A stretch of DNA of 64,000 bases from Dyella sedimenti (lineage in GTDB: Bacteria; Pseudomonadota; Gammaproteobacteria; Xanthomonadales; Rhodanobacteraceae). The notes beneath the pieces were generated by a model that worked only from the letters and a program-made list of their open reading frames with translations, was not told where the DNA came from and made no database searches. The translations under genes and the position numbers were made by a program. The stretch's first letter is position 1, and every line of letters starts with the position of its first letter. The stretch lies in assembly GCF_022760995.1 (NCBI RefSeq), contig NZ_JAKWJO010000003.1, positions 1 to 64,000 on the forward strand, given 5' to 3'. Below are positions 53,232 through 62,251 of this stretch, piece after piece.

Positions 53232-53939
53232 ATGCGATATCTCCTGCTCGGGCTTGCCGTGTTGCTGTTGCCTGCAAGGCTGGTTGCGGGAGCGGCGGCG
53301 CAGGTGGTGGCTTCGTCGCGGCTCGTGGAGACGGCGCGGCAGGCGTTGCTTGCCCGGCTTGCCTCCAGCGCGGGGGAGGCCGAACTGTCGGCCATCGGCG
53401 CCCCCGAGGATGTGCGCGTCGGCCCTGGCACGGTGAGCTTGAACGTCCGCCCCGTTATCGGGCATTGGCCGCGGCCGCGGGTGGGAGTTCCCGTGGATGT
53501 GCTGGTCGATGGGCATGTGGCGCGCTCGACCACCGTGTGGTTCGCCTTGAGCCTGCATGGCCGGGTACTGACGTATGGCGGGGATTTCCCCATCGATACG
53601 ATGGCCTCGAGCGTGCCGATGCAGTTGGCGGATGTCGACGTCGCCGCCCTGCAGGATGCCACCGTTGCCGAGCCGGCCGAGTTGGAAGGCATGCGCTTGC
53701 GCAAGCCCGCCCAGGCGGGAGCGCCTGTGTTGAAGAGCGACTTCGAGCGCATTCCCGACGTGGATAGGAAGCAGAAGGTGAGCGTGCTAGTGAGCTATGG
53801 CGCCATTCGCCTGGCCACGCACGGCGTGGCCAATGCCATGGGCAATGCAGGAAACATGGTGCCTGTGCTGGTCGATGGCGCGGATGCTCCGGTACAGGCC
53901 AGGGTGACCGAAAAAGGAGTGGTCGAAGTTGTCCAATAA
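53232..53939 (+). CDS. flgA: P-ring assembly chaperone FlgA
   Basis: The 235-residue product has a signal peptide (MRYLLLGLAVLLLPARLVAG) and a C-terminal SAF-like region (AQAGAPVLKSDFERIPDVDRK, then KVSVLVSYGAIRL and ATEKGV-like end ARVTEKGVVEVVQ). This is the FlgA family, which helps FlgI assemble into the P ring in the periplasm. It lies 2 bp after flgG and overlaps the start of flgH. Confidence 0.82.
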   Translation: MRYLLLGLAVLLLPARLVAGAAAQVVASSRLVETARQALLARLASSAGEAELSAIGAPEDVRVGPGTVSLNVRPVIGHWPRPRVGVPVDVLVDGHVARSTTVWFALSLHGRVLTYGGDFPIDTMASSVPMQLADVDVAALQDATVAEPAELEGMRLRKPAQAGAPVLKSDFERIPDVDRKQKVSVLVSYGAIRLATHGVANAMGNAGNMVPVLVDGADAPVQARVTEKGVVEVVQ

Positions 53940-54519
53940 GCATGCAATGGCCGTCGCCCTGGCTTGCGCACTGAGCGCATTTCCGCTGCACGCGCAGCAG
54001 GCCAGCGGTTCGATGATCGAGCCGGATACCTATCGCGGACTGGCGGCGGATCGCCGGGCCCACCAGGTGGGCGATACGCTGACTGTCGTGGTTACCGAGG
54101 CGACGCAGGCATCGGCCAGCGCCAATACGGACGCGGACAGCGATGTGCAACTGGCCGCCAATACCCACGGCAAGCGGAGCCAGCACAACTATGGGCTTGG
54201 ACTTTCCGGTAGCGATGCGGGCGAGGGCATGACGACCCGGGCGGGCACGCTACAGGCGCAGTTGACGGTGCGGGTCACGGCACTGGAAGGCAAGGACATG
54301 CTTCGCATCCGTGGCGAACAGACGATGGTGGTGAATGGGGAAAAGCAGCATTTTTCGCTCACCGGCCTGGTTCGCCCCGAAGATATCTCCACCACGAATG
54401 TCGTCCTGTCCAATCGCATCAGTGACGCCAACATCGAGTTTACGGGCCAAGGCGACGTGTCCGAAGCGCAGCGCCGAAGCATTCTCTATCGCATCGCCCG
54501 GTGGCTTCACCTCATATGA
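53929..54519 (+). CDS. flgH: Flagellar L-ring protein FlgH
   Basis: A TTG at 53929 with AAGGAG at 53913-53918 is the preferred start (196 residues); ATG 53947 is possible. Signatures are GDTLTVVVTEATQASASANT, an LTVRVTALEGKDMLRIRGEQ strand and LSNRISDANIEFTGQGDVSE. It forms the outer-membrane L ring. The signal region MAVALACALSAFPLHAQ lacks a convincing lipobox (ALAC rather than L-[AS]-[GA]-C), whereas FlgH is usually a lipoprotein, so processing may be by signal peptidase I. It overlaps flgI by four bases. Confidence 0.88.
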   Translation: MSNKHAMAVALACALSAFPLHAQQASGSMIEPDTYRGLAADRRAHQVGDTLTVVVTEATQASASANTDADSDVQLAANTHGKRSQHNYGLGLSGSDAGEGMTTRAGTLQAQLTVRVTALEGKDMLRIRGEQTMVVNGEKQHFSLTGLVRPEDISTTNVVLSNRISDANIEFTGQGDVSEAQRRSILYRIARWLHLI

Positions 54520-55628
54520 GACGCCTTGCATTCATAGCGGCCTTGGCCTGCGCCGGGATGTCGCCCGCCCTGGCCGACACCGGTACCGTACGTCTGAAGG
54601 AAATTGCCCGCATCGAGGGTGTGCGGGACAACCCGCTGACGGGCTATGGGCTGGTGATTGGCCTGGCGGGTACCGGCGATACCAACAAGAACCGCCTGAC
54701 CGTCCAATCCGTCGCCAATACGCTCAGTCACTTCGGCGTCAATATCAGTCCCGACGACTTGAACAGCCGCAACGTCGCCGCGGTACTCGTGACGGCCACG
54801 CTGCCGGCCTTCGCGGAGTCGGGCCAGAAGCTGGATGTGTCCGTGTCGTCGCTGGGCGATGCGCGCAGCCTTTCCGGCGGCGTGCTGCTGCTTACGCCGC
54901 TGAACGGGCCCGATGGAAAGCTTTATGCCCTGGCACAGGGTGCGTTGTCGGTCGGTGGCTATGACGTGCGCTCGTTCGGCAGCATGGAGCAGAAGAATCA
55001 TCCGACGGTGGGACGCGTGCCGGACGGGGCTTCCGTGGAACGGGAGGCGCCGCTGGGTCTCAATACCGATAGCCGATCCCTCGATGTCGTGCTTTACCAG
55101 CCCGATTTCACGACGGCGGAACGTGTGGCCGAATCGCTGCGCCGCTATGCCGGCGTCTCGGCGGTCGCCGAGCATGCGGGCAAGGTCAAGGTCGTCTTCG
55201 GATCGCCCCCGCCGGACATGGTGCGCGCGATTTCTTCCATCGAGAACGTTCCGGTCACGCCGGACGCGATTGCGCGGGTGGTCGTGAACGAGCGGACGGG
55301 CACGGTGGTTTCCGGCGGCGACGTCAGGCTGGGCAGCGTCACCATCTCGCAGGGTGACCTGAGGATTTCGGTGCAGACCGACTACCTGGTATCGCAGCCC
55401 GAAGCCCTGATCAATCCGTCGCGCAGCATCGGCACGGCCGTGGTGCCGCAATCGACCATTCGCGTGCAGGATCCGGAGGCGCGCATGGTCAACATGCCCA
55501 ACGGGGCGACGGTGGCCGACCTGGTCAGCGCGCTGCGGGCCATCCATCTCTCGACGCGTGACCTCATCACCATTCTTCAATCCATCAAGGCCGCCGGCGC
55601 GTTGCACGGCGACCTCGTCATCCAGTGA
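54516..55628 (+). CDS. flgI: Flagellar P-ring protein FlgI
   Basis: The ATG at 54516 gives 370 residues with a signal peptide (MRRLAFIAALACAGMSPALA). Conserved parts include VRLKEIARIEGVRDNPLTGY, GLVIGLAGTGDTNK, GGVLLLTPLNGPDG and the closing DLVSALRAIHLSTRDLITIL. It forms the P ring around the rod in the peptidoglycan layer. Length is close to the family norm, and coupling to flgH is by ATGA. Confidence 0.92.
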   Translation: MRRLAFIAALACAGMSPALADTGTVRLKEIARIEGVRDNPLTGYGLVIGLAGTGDTNKNRLTVQSVANTLSHFGVNISPDDLNSRNVAAVLVTATLPAFAESGQKLDVSVSSLGDARSLSGGVLLLTPLNGPDGKLYALAQGALSVGGYDVRSFGSMEQKNHPTVGRVPDGASVEREAPLGLNTDSRSLDVVLYQPDFTTAERVAESLRRYAGVSAVAEHAGKVKVVFGSPPPDMVRAISSIENVPVTPDAIARVVVNERTGTVVSGGDVRLGSVTISQGDLRISVQTDYLVSQPEALINPSRSIGTAVVPQSTIRVQDPEARMVNMPNGATVADLVSALRAIHLSTRDLITILQSIKAAGALHGDLVIQ

Positions 55629-55636
55629 GGCAGACA

Positions 55637-56005
55637 ATGGACCTTACGACCGAAGCTTTGCGACTCGGCATGGGGCTGGCCCGCACACGCGCGGAGGTGG
55701 CCAGCGTCAATATCGCCAACGTGGATACGCCAGGCTATCGCGCCCAGCAGGCCGATTTCAGCCAGGCCATCGGCCTGCTGCGGGATGCGGCGGCGCATCC
55801 GGAGATGAGCGACGTGCGCTTGCGTGTCCAGGGCGACCGCGAGCTTGCCGCGACTACGACGACCTTCGACGAGGCTGATCCGGCCGTCCACCTCGATGGC
55901 GAAGTGGCCGACCTGGAAGCCGCCAGCGCGGACTACCAGACGATGACGGCGGTGCTCTCGCGCCGCTTCTCGCTCATGCAGCTGGCTCTGGCGGGGAGGA
56001 ACTGA
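55637..56005 (+). CDS. flgB: Flagellar rod protein FlgB
   Basis: The start at 55637 gives 122 residues (MDLTTEALRLGMGLARTRAE). The rod motif VASVNIANVDTPGYRAQQAD is clear, and the C-terminus DYQTMTAVLSRRFSLMQLAL is the FlgB helix. GAGG precedes the start. It is a proximal rod subunit exported by the type III gate. flgC follows after 2 bp. Confidence 0.87.
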   Translation: MDLTTEALRLGMGLARTRAEVASVNIANVDTPGYRAQQADFSQAIGLLRDAAAHPEMSDVRLRVQGDRELAATTTTFDEADPAVHLDGEVADLEAASADYQTMTAVLSRRFSLMQLALAGRN

Positions 56006-56007
56006 TC

Positions 56008-56424
56008 ATGGTCGACCCGATTTTTGCGGCAAGCCGCTATGGCCTGGAATATGAGCGCCTGCGACTGGAGGCGGCCAGCCACAACATCGCCGTGGCCAAC
56101 ACGCCCGATGACCCCGGGCAACCGTCGCGATTGATGCGGGTGTCCACGACGTTTCTCCCTCACATGGCCTCCGATTCCCCGAGCCTGCGTGGGCGCTGGC
56201 AAGAACCCGCGCTGGTCGAGGTTTCGGCGGACCAGCGCAAGGTCCACGATCCTTCCGATCCCGCGGCGGACGGGAACGGCATGGTGAGCTATCCCAGGGT
56301 CGATCTCGTCCAGGAAATGAGCGCACTGCTGGATGCCAGCCGCGCCTACGAGGCCAACGTGCGAGCTTTCAATACGCTGCGCGGCATGGCCTTGCATGCC
56401 CTCGACCTTGGAGGTGGCGCATGA
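56008..56424 (+). CDS. flgC: Flagellar rod protein FlgC
   Basis: 138 residues. The N-terminal motif ASHNIAVANTPDDPGQP is a divergent form of the rod consensus, and the C-terminus YPRVDLVQEMSALLDASRAY, then EANVRAFNTLRGMALHALDL, is typical FlgC. It is a proximal rod subunit. It overlaps fliE by four bases (ATGA). Confidence 0.87.
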   Translation: MVDPIFAASRYGLEYERLRLEAASHNIAVANTPDDPGQPSRLMRVSTTFLPHMASDSPSLRGRWQEPALVEVSADQRKVHDPSDPAADGNGMVSYPRVDLVQEMSALLDASRAYEANVRAFNTLRGMALHALDLGGGA

Positions 56425-56723
56425 CGATCACGCCGATCGAGCCGGTCAACGGGATCGGGATCGATGCCGCCAGGGAGGCGTCGCCGGTGGGCTCCACGCA
56501 AGGCGCGGGCTTCATGCAGGCTCTTGGCGACGGCCTCAATGGCCTCAATGCCGACTTGTCGCATGCCGACGCCCTGGCACGTCAGATGGCGGCGGGCGAG
56601 AAGGTACCGGTGCATGACGTGATGATCGCTTTCGAGCAGGCGCATCTGAAGCTGCAGCTTGCCGTTGAAGTGCGCAACCGGGTCGTGGATGCGTACCAGA
56701 ACCTTACCAACATGCAGTTGTGA
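56421..56723 (+). CDS. fliE: MS-ring/rod junction protein FliE
   Basis: 100 residues. The C-terminal half, AAGEKVPVHDVMIAFEQAHL, then KLQLAVEVRNRVVDAYQNLT, carries the conserved VHDVMIA...L..QL..evRnk.v.AYqeimr pattern of FliE. It joins the rod to the FliF ring and is among the first exported proteins. It precedes fliF by 36 bp. Confidence 0.9.
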   Translation: MTITPIEPVNGIGIDAAREASPVGSTQGAGFMQALGDGLNGLNADLSHADALARQMAAGEKVPVHDVMIAFEQAHLKLQLAVEVRNRVVDAYQNLTNMQL

Positions 56724-56759
56724 CGATGCGTCGATAGCGGTCGAGTACCCGGAGCAGGC

Positions 56760-58181
56760 ATGCAGCAGTTTCTTTCCAATCTTTCCCGGCGTGCCCGCAT
56801 GGGCTTTGCGCTGGGCGCTTTCCTGATCGTTGGCGCGGGCGCCTCCATCGCCTGGTGGGCGGCCCATCCCGACTATGGGGTGTTGTTCCGGGACCTCAAG
56901 GACGCCGATGCGGCCGAGATCACGTCGGCCCTGGGGCAAATGCAGGTTCCCTACCGCCTGGCGGACGAGGGGCACGCCATCCTGGTGCCGGAGACCCAGG
57001 TGTACGACACCCGCATGAAGCTGGTGTCACAGGGCGTTCCCAAGGGCGGCAGCGTCGGCTTCGAGCTGTTCAAGGACTCCGACTATGGCGTCACGGAGTT
57101 CGCCCAGCGGGTGAATTTCCAGCGCGCCCTGCAGGGCGAACTCGAGCGGACGATCGATTCCATGGACGAGGTGTCCTCTTCGCGGGTCCACTTGACGATA
57201 CGCCGGCAGGATCTTTTCTCGCATGACGAAGATGCCTCCAAGGCGTCCGTGGCGATCGCCATCAAGGCGGGAAAACACCTGGATGCCCGCCAGGTCGTCG
57301 GCATCCAGCGGCTGCTGGCCTCGGCGGTCGAAGGACTGGCGCCGGACGCGGTCGTGGTGCTGGATGGCAATGGCACCGTACTGTCGGCCCACGGTGTGGA
57401 CGGCGGCCACCTTGCCATGGGCGATCGCCTCGATGAACAGTCACGCCTGGAGCTGCAGTTGCGGCGGAAAGTGGCCGAGCTGCTCCACCGGGTGCTGTCC
57501 AATGATGATTTTACCGTCTCGGTCGACGTGCGCCTCAACTATGACCACGTCAAGCAGGTTCGCGAGCAACTGATCTCCCAGGGCAAGGACGGCAATGGCT
57601 TGCTGGTCAGGGAGAAAACGGGGTCGTCCGGAAAGGCGGCCGACGACGCGGATCCCGATCATGAGAAGCCGGGAAGCTCGAGTAGCGAGCGCGAAGTGGA
57701 ATATGCGCATGGACGCGAGCAGGAAGAGATCGTGCAGGCTCCCGGAAGGGTCGAGCGCATATCGGTAGGCATCGTCGTGCCGGAGGCGATGCCGCAAGGA
57801 GCGGTGGCCAAGCTGGCCGAAGTGGTCTCGGCCGGACTCGGGCTGGATGCCACCCGTGGAGACAAGGTGGACATCGCCTCGATCGCGCCGCCCATGGCCG
57901 CGCCGGCCGGCAAGCCCCATGCCACCGTGCCGCCGCCCGCCGCCATCCCGGCTCCGGACGTGGAAGACAATCATGCGGCGAAGGAGCCGCGCATCGCCGC
58001 CTCTTCGTTCCCGTCATGGCTTTGGATCAGCGTGGCGCTTGGCTTGTGCGCACTGCTGCTGGTTTCGTCATGGGGATTGTGGCGGGCGCGTTCGGCGCCG
58101 AAGCGGCTGACGTTGCATGAGCGCGAGGTGGCCCTGCAACGGCTGCGCGAATGGATTGCCCAGGCCGAGGCCAAGCCATGA
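56760..58181 (+). CDS. fliF: Flagellar MS-ring protein FliF
   Basis: 473 residues with a first membrane helix (about 14-33), ring-building motifs GVLFRDLKDADAAEITSALG, a GVPKGGSVGFELFKDSDYGV segment, and VNFQRALQGELERTIDSMDE with ARVHL-like SSRVHLTIRRQDLF. The second membrane helix lies near 425-445 and only a short cytoplasmic tail (RLTLHEREVALQRLREWIAQ) remains. The usual FliF is about 550 residues; here the central periplasmic and cytoplasmic parts are shorter. The tail is where FliG would dock, which fits with the reduced FliG-like protein encoded next. Confidence 0.9.
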   Translation: MQQFLSNLSRRARMGFALGAFLIVGAGASIAWWAAHPDYGVLFRDLKDADAAEITSALGQMQVPYRLADEGHAILVPETQVYDTRMKLVSQGVPKGGSVGFELFKDSDYGVTEFAQRVNFQRALQGELERTIDSMDEVSSSRVHLTIRRQDLFSHDEDASKASVAIAIKAGKHLDARQVVGIQRLLASAVEGLAPDAVVVLDGNGTVLSAHGVDGGHLAMGDRLDEQSRLELQLRRKVAELLHRVLSNDDFTVSVDVRLNYDHVKQVREQLISQGKDGNGLLVREKTGSSGKAADDADPDHEKPGSSSSEREVEYAHGREQEEIVQAPGRVERISVGIVVPEAMPQGAVAKLAEVVSAGLGLDATRGDKVDIASIAPPMAAPAGKPHATVPPPAAIPAPDVEDNHAAKEPRIAASSFPSWLWISVALGLCALLLVSSWGLWRARSAPKRLTLHEREVALQRLREWIAQAEAKP

Positions 58182-58624
58182 GCTCGGCGGGCATGCGCAA
58201 GGCGGCGGCATTCCTGGCGGGGTTGCACGCGGTCGATCGCCGATGGCTGCTGGGCCAATTGCCGGTGGCCTCCGCGCGGCGGCTGGAGCCGCTGGTCAGG
58301 GAAGTGGCGCCGCTGCTCAAGGCCATGCCGGCTCCCGATGCCTTCTGGGATGAGCCGGCGAGCGAGGGATTGATCGAGGTGCCGGCTCCCGACGCGCTGG
58401 TACGGGCCCTGGATGCGCTCGATGAGGCATGGGCCGCCAGGATGATCGCCGCCGCGGCTCCGGACCATGCCGGGATCTACCTGGCGGCTTGTCCGCATCC
58501 GCGCGCCATGGGCATCCGCCATGAACTGGAAGCGTTGCCGAGCAAGCTGCCGGCCGCCCTCGCCCGGTGCATGAGCGAGGCATTGGCGAGCATGGCCCAT
58601 GGACCGGAGGCGTCGCAGCCATGA
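58178..58624 (+). CDS. Short FliG-like protein (148 aa)
   Basis: The ATG at 58178 overlaps the fliF stop, exactly where fliG belongs. FliG is normally about 330 residues; this has 148. Residues 4-45 (GMRKAAAFLAGLHAVDRRWL) resemble the start of the FliG N domain. Residues 75-145 (ALDALDEAWAARMIAAAAPD, then HAGIYLAACPHPRAMGIRHE) resemble the last helices of the FliG C domain. The middle domain with its EHPQ motif is missing. In my by-eye alignment the adjacent acidic pair that meets the stator is replaced by Pro-Ala, so torque generation is doubtful. Identity as FliG rests on position and weak similarity. Confidence 0.6.
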   Translation: MSSAGMRKAAAFLAGLHAVDRRWLLGQLPVASARRLEPLVREVAPLLKAMPAPDAFWDEPASEGLIEVPAPDALVRALDALDEAWAARMIAAAAPDHAGIYLAACPHPRAMGIRHELEALPSKLPAALARCMSEALASMAHGPEASQP

Positions 58625-59253
58625 TCCGCCGGCTGAGCGATCCGGCCATCGCTACGGTATCGTCGCGCCGCCTGGTCGCGGCCGGGAACGATGCGGCCTC
58701 GGCGCAGGCACCGACCGATTCGGCGGCCTATGGCGATGGTTACCGGGAAGGTTTCGAAGCAGGCGAGGCAGATGGTTTGCGCGAGGCCGAGGCCCGTGCC
58801 CATGCGCTGGAGGATGAACTTCGGCGCAAGTACGAAGACGCCGAGTTGTCGCTGCGGGACGAGCGTGACCGCTTGGCGAGTCTCGTGGGGCGGCTGGCCG
58901 AGGCCGAGGCCGCGCACATGTCGGCCCTGGAGGCGGCAGCGTTTGAAGTCGCACTCCAAAGCCTGGCGCATGCCTTCGGTGAACGCGAGGGAGATCGCGA
59001 GCTGCTGGGCCGGATGATCGCGCAACTCGTACAGGCCTTTCGTTCGGACGCGTTGCGGATCGAGGTCGCCGAGCCTGACAGGGCACTGCTGCCCGACCAT
59101 GTCGACGGTATCGGCATCGACGTGCGGCCCGGCCTGCGGCGGGGAGAATGCGTGCTGGTGACCGGGCATGGTCGCCTCGAGACTTCGATCATCGAGCGGT
59201 TGTCGCTCATCCATCGCTGCATGATCCAGGCGTTGGGAGGCGAGGCCCCATGA
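58621..59253 (+). CDS. fliH: Flagellar export regulator FliH
   Basis: The ATG at 58621 gives 210 residues. A GYREGFEAGEADGLREAEAR segment near residue 40 is the (A/G)xxxG repeat of FliH, followed by a charged coiled coil to about 110 and a C-terminal domain. It is expected to hold the ATPase FliI at the export gate. It overlaps both the FliG-like gene and fliI by four bases. Sequence is divergent, as FliH usually is. Confidence 0.8.
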   Translation: MIRRLSDPAIATVSSRRLVAAGNDAASAQAPTDSAAYGDGYREGFEAGEADGLREAEARAHALEDELRRKYEDAELSLRDERDRLASLVGRLAEAEAAHMSALEAAAFEVALQSLAHAFGEREGDRELLGRMIAQLVQAFRSDALRIEVAEPDRALLPDHVDGIGIDVRPGLRRGECVLVTGHGRLETSIIERLSLIHRCMIQALGGEAP

Positions 59254-60578
59254 CCGGCATGGCGGTCGCGAGATTCAAGGACCTGCTGGGCAGGGCCGCC
59301 ATGGTTCATCGGCGCGGCCGCCTGACGGCGTTCAATGGGCTGGTCATCGAGGCGGAGGGGCCGGACGCCGTGCTGGGCGAGCTTTGCGAGGTCCGCGGCG
59401 AACCGGCGGCTGCCCCGGTCCTGGCCGAGGTCATCGGCTTCCGGGACGGGCATGTCCTGCTCATGCCGTTCGGGCATCTGAGAGGTATGCCGGTCGGAGC
59501 CACGGTGGAAGCCCTGGGGCGCAGGCTTCGCATCCCGGTTGGGCGCGACATGGTGGGCAGGGTGTTGGATGCCTTTGGCAATCCCCTGGATGGCAGGCCC
59601 GGGTTCCAGGCCACGGCCGAGCGCGATATCTACAGCGATGCCATCAATCCCCTGGCGCGCGCGCCACTGAGCGACTGCCTGGAAACGGGTGTAAGAGCCA
59701 TCGACGGCATGATTCCCCTGGCGAAGGGACAACGCGTGGGAATCTTCGCGGGTAGCGGAGTGGGTAAAAGCACGTTGCTTGGCATGCTCGCCGGGCACGT
59801 GCGTGCCGACGTGATCGTGGTGGGCCTCATCGGAGAGCGTGGGCGCGAAGTGGCGGATTTTCTCCAGGATGCGCTCAGCCGCGAGGGCCGGGAGCGCTCG
59901 GTCCTGATCGTCGCCACGGCCGACCAGCCCGCGCTGATGCGGACGCATGCCGTGCATGCGGCTCACGCGGTAGCCGAGTATTTCAGGGATCTCGGGCAGG
60001 ACGTGCTGCTGGTCGTCGATTCCATCACCCGTTTCGCGATGGCCCAGCGGGAAGTGGGGCTCGCCACGGGCGAACCTCCGACGTCGCGGGGTTATCCGCC
60101 TTCGGTATTCAATCTCCTGCCGCAAATCCTGGAACGCGGAGGAAGCCTCAAGAACTCCGGAACGATCACGGCCGTCTATAGCGTGCTGGTCGAGGGCGAC
60201 GACATGAACGAGCCGGTGGCGGACCATATGCGGGCCGTGCTGGACGGACACATCGTGCTGTCCCGTGAGCTGGCGGCGCGGGGGCAATTGCCGGCGATCG
60301 ACCTGCTCTCAAGCATCAGCCGGCTCCAATCCAGGATCTGCCAGGACGAGGAACTGGACGTCATGCGACGTGTGCGCTCGATGGTCGCCGTCCATGAGGC
60401 CTCGCGCGACCTGGTGGACATGGGGGCCTACCAGGCGGGCGCCAATCCCGCCCTGGACGAGGCCTTGCGCTGCCAGCCGCTGATTTTCGACTTCGTTCGC
60501 CAATCTCCCGGCGAGCGCACGGAAAGAAGGGAAAGCCTCAGGACGCTCCGTGAGCTGGCGGAAGGGCAATCGCCGTGA
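59250..60578 (+). CDS. fliI: Flagellar export ATPase FliI
   Basis: 442 residues. Walker A AGSGVGKST is at about 167-175, preceded by IDGMIPLAKGQRVGIFAG; Walker B lies in LLVVDSITRFAMAQRE; ERGGSLKNSGTITAVYSVLV and DDMNEPVADHMRAVLDGHIV follow, all strongly conserved in the flagellar/type III ATPase family. It energises export with FliH and FliJ. The start is set by overlap with fliH. Confidence 0.95.
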   Translation: MTGMAVARFKDLLGRAAMVHRRGRLTAFNGLVIEAEGPDAVLGELCEVRGEPAAAPVLAEVIGFRDGHVLLMPFGHLRGMPVGATVEALGRRLRIPVGRDMVGRVLDAFGNPLDGRPGFQATAERDIYSDAINPLARAPLSDCLETGVRAIDGMIPLAKGQRVGIFAGSGVGKSTLLGMLAGHVRADVIVVGLIGERGREVADFLQDALSREGRERSVLIVATADQPALMRTHAVHAAHAVAEYFRDLGQDVLLVVDSITRFAMAQREVGLATGEPPTSRGYPPSVFNLLPQILERGGSLKNSGTITAVYSVLVEGDDMNEPVADHMRAVLDGHIVLSRELAARGQLPAIDLLSSISRLQSRICQDEELDVMRRVRSMVAVHEASRDLVDMGAYQAGANPALDEALRCQPLIFDFVRQSPGERTERRESLRTLRELAEGQSP

Positions 60579-61018
60579 GCAATTCCTCGACGCGGTCCTA
60601 TGAGGTCCTGTTGCGAATTGCCCGGGTAAGGGAGGCACGGGCTTCGTTGGATCTGGCCAGTGCGATACGGGAGGAGCGCGTGGCGTCGGAAAAGGTTGAG
60701 CAGGCATCGGCATGGTGCAGGATGGCATTCGATGCGCGATCCCGCTGTCTCCAGGGACAGCTCGCGATGGGCCAGTACGCGACGTATACCGCGTTGAGTG
60801 GTTCGCTGCATGAGCAACTGGCGATAGCCGATGAGGCGTTGGCCGTGGTATCCGCCCGGCGCCAGGAAAAGGCTGAGCGAGCCCTGGCCGCCGGAAGGTT
60901 TGCCGATGGCGTCGGGAAGGCATTGGACGACAGGCGCCAGGCAGCGGCGGTGATAAGCGAGTCCCGGCAATCCGAGCAACGGCTCGAGCTGTGGATGAGC
61001 GCGAAGGAGAACGCATGA
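60575..61018 (+). CDS. fliJ: Flagellar export stalk protein FliJ
   Basis: 147 residues from a GTG that overlaps the fliI stop. The protein is almost wholly helical, with an antiparallel coiled coil (EVLLRIARVREARASLDLAS and LDDRRQAAAVISESRQSEQR). This is the FliJ/SctO form, the stalk inside the ATPase ring. Sequence alone would be weak; position between fliI and the FliK-like gene settles it. Confidence 0.8.
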   Translation: MSNSSTRSYEVLLRIARVREARASLDLASAIREERVASEKVEQASAWCRMAFDARSRCLQGQLAMGQYATYTALSGSLHEQLAIADEALAVVSARRQEKAERALAAGRFADGVGKALDDRRQAAAVISESRQSEQRLELWMSAKENA

Positions 61019-61821
61019 TCGATCTGCTGTCCGTTACCTCCATGAGCGGCCGGCCGGAGAGCGGAGCCCGAGCCAGGTCGGGCGACTTTTCCCACGCACT
61101 GGAGAAAGCGACGCCAAAGGGGGCCGAATCGGCAAAGGATGCAGTCCGCCCGCAAGGTTCCGGGAGGCAGGACGAACAGGCCGGTGATCGGACGGATATC
61201 AAGGCAGGGGACATCGCTGTGGTGGCGGCGGCCGATGGCGAAGCGCATGGCGAGGCCACGGCAGGGCCATTGCCGACGCCGCTCGTCGCGTCGCTGGAAC
61301 GCGTACTGTCGGCACGGATCTTCGGCTTGCATGCGCAGGCCTCCGGCTATCTGTCGGAGCTTGCCTTGTCCAGCCAGCTCCATGAGGCGCTTGCGCCTCC
61401 TCAACGGAGTGAGGTCCTTGCCGGTTCACGGGACGTTTCCACCGGTTTCGATGTGGTTGTGGAAACGCCGCGCACCGAGGCGCTCGGCAGCGAGGATATG
61501 GCGGGAGGCGCCATGCCAGTCGACTCGCCCGGGGAGATGCATGCCTCCTGGGCGCCGGATGATGTGGCGCCCGCTCCGCCAGGCATGCCCGGTGCCGCGG
61601 GGGATGCGGTCGCATGGCAGGAGCGCTCCCTGCGCGTGATCCATCGACTCGATGGCAAGCAGGTCATCTGGCTACGCGACTACACGCTATCGCCGGACCA
61701 GGCGCACCGGCTGGCGCAGGAACTGGTCCGGCACGGGCAGGCGCAGGGCATGTCCCTGCACAGCATCCTATGGAACGGCCATGAGATCTGGCCATCAACC
61801 GGCAACGAACAAGGGGAGTGA
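61015..61821 (+). CDS. fliK: FliK-like hook-length control protein
   Basis: 268 residues from ATG 61015. The N-terminal two thirds is low-complexity (Ala, Gly, Pro, Asp rich), as in FliK rulers. The C-terminus RVIHRLDGKQVIWLRDYTLS, then LAQELVRHGQAQGMSLHSIL, is a reduced domain where FliK normally has a substrate-switch fold. It is shorter than most FliK proteins (about 400). Position between fliJ and flgD supports a ruler role. The call is moderate. Confidence 0.65.
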   Translation: MIDLLSVTSMSGRPESGARARSGDFSHALEKATPKGAESAKDAVRPQGSGRQDEQAGDRTDIKAGDIAVVAAADGEAHGEATAGPLPTPLVASLERVLSARIFGLHAQASGYLSELALSSQLHEALAPPQRSEVLAGSRDVSTGFDVVVETPRTEALGSEDMAGGAMPVDSPGEMHASWAPDDVAPAPPGMPGAAGDAVAWQERSLRVIHRLDGKQVIWLRDYTLSPDQAHRLAQELVRHGQAQGMSLHSILWNGHEIWPSTGNEQGE

Positions 61822-61822
61822 C

Positions 61823-62242
61823 ATGTCCGTCGAAGCCATTGGCAGCGCGTTGAACACGACCGATCCATCCACGCTTTCGAACTCCGGCATCAACGAGCAG
61901 GATTTCATCCAGCTGTTCGTGAGCGAGCTGCAGTTCCAGGACCCCATGCAGCCGCTGGACAACAGCCAATTCCTTACCCAGCTGGCGCAGTTCGTCAGTA
62001 TCGAGCAGCAAAGCGAGGAAGTGAGCGGCATCAACAACCTTCTTACGCTGGATTCCTCCGACCAGTCGCTAGGCCTGTTGTCCCATACCGTGCAGATCGC
62101 CAATGCGGACGGCTCGACCACCACGGGCAAGGTCACCGGCATCCAGTACACCAGTAATGGCGTGCAGATGACCATTTCCACCGGTACCAGCAATGTTGTC
62201 ACCAATGTCGGTCTGTCCCAGATACAGCTCGTGACCCCTTGA
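61823..62242 (+). CDS. flgD: Hook-cap protein FlgD, short form
   Basis: 139 residues; AAGGGGAG at 61811-61818 is the ribosome binding site. The N-terminal export/cap motif FIQLFVSELQFQDPMQPLDN and SQFLTQLAQFVSIEQ is the conserved FlgD block (about 27-60). After it only one short beta-rich segment remains, whereas full FlgD (about 220 residues) has FNIII and tudor-like domains. The family is certain; the cap part is trimmed. Confidence 0.88.
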   Translation: MSVEAIGSALNTTDPSTLSNSGINEQDFIQLFVSELQFQDPMQPLDNSQFLTQLAQFVSIEQQSEEVSGINNLLTLDSSDQSLGLLSHTVQIANADGSTTTGKVTGIQYTSNGVQMTISTGTSNVVTNVGLSQIQLVTP

Positions 62243-62251
62243 GGTGAAGCC

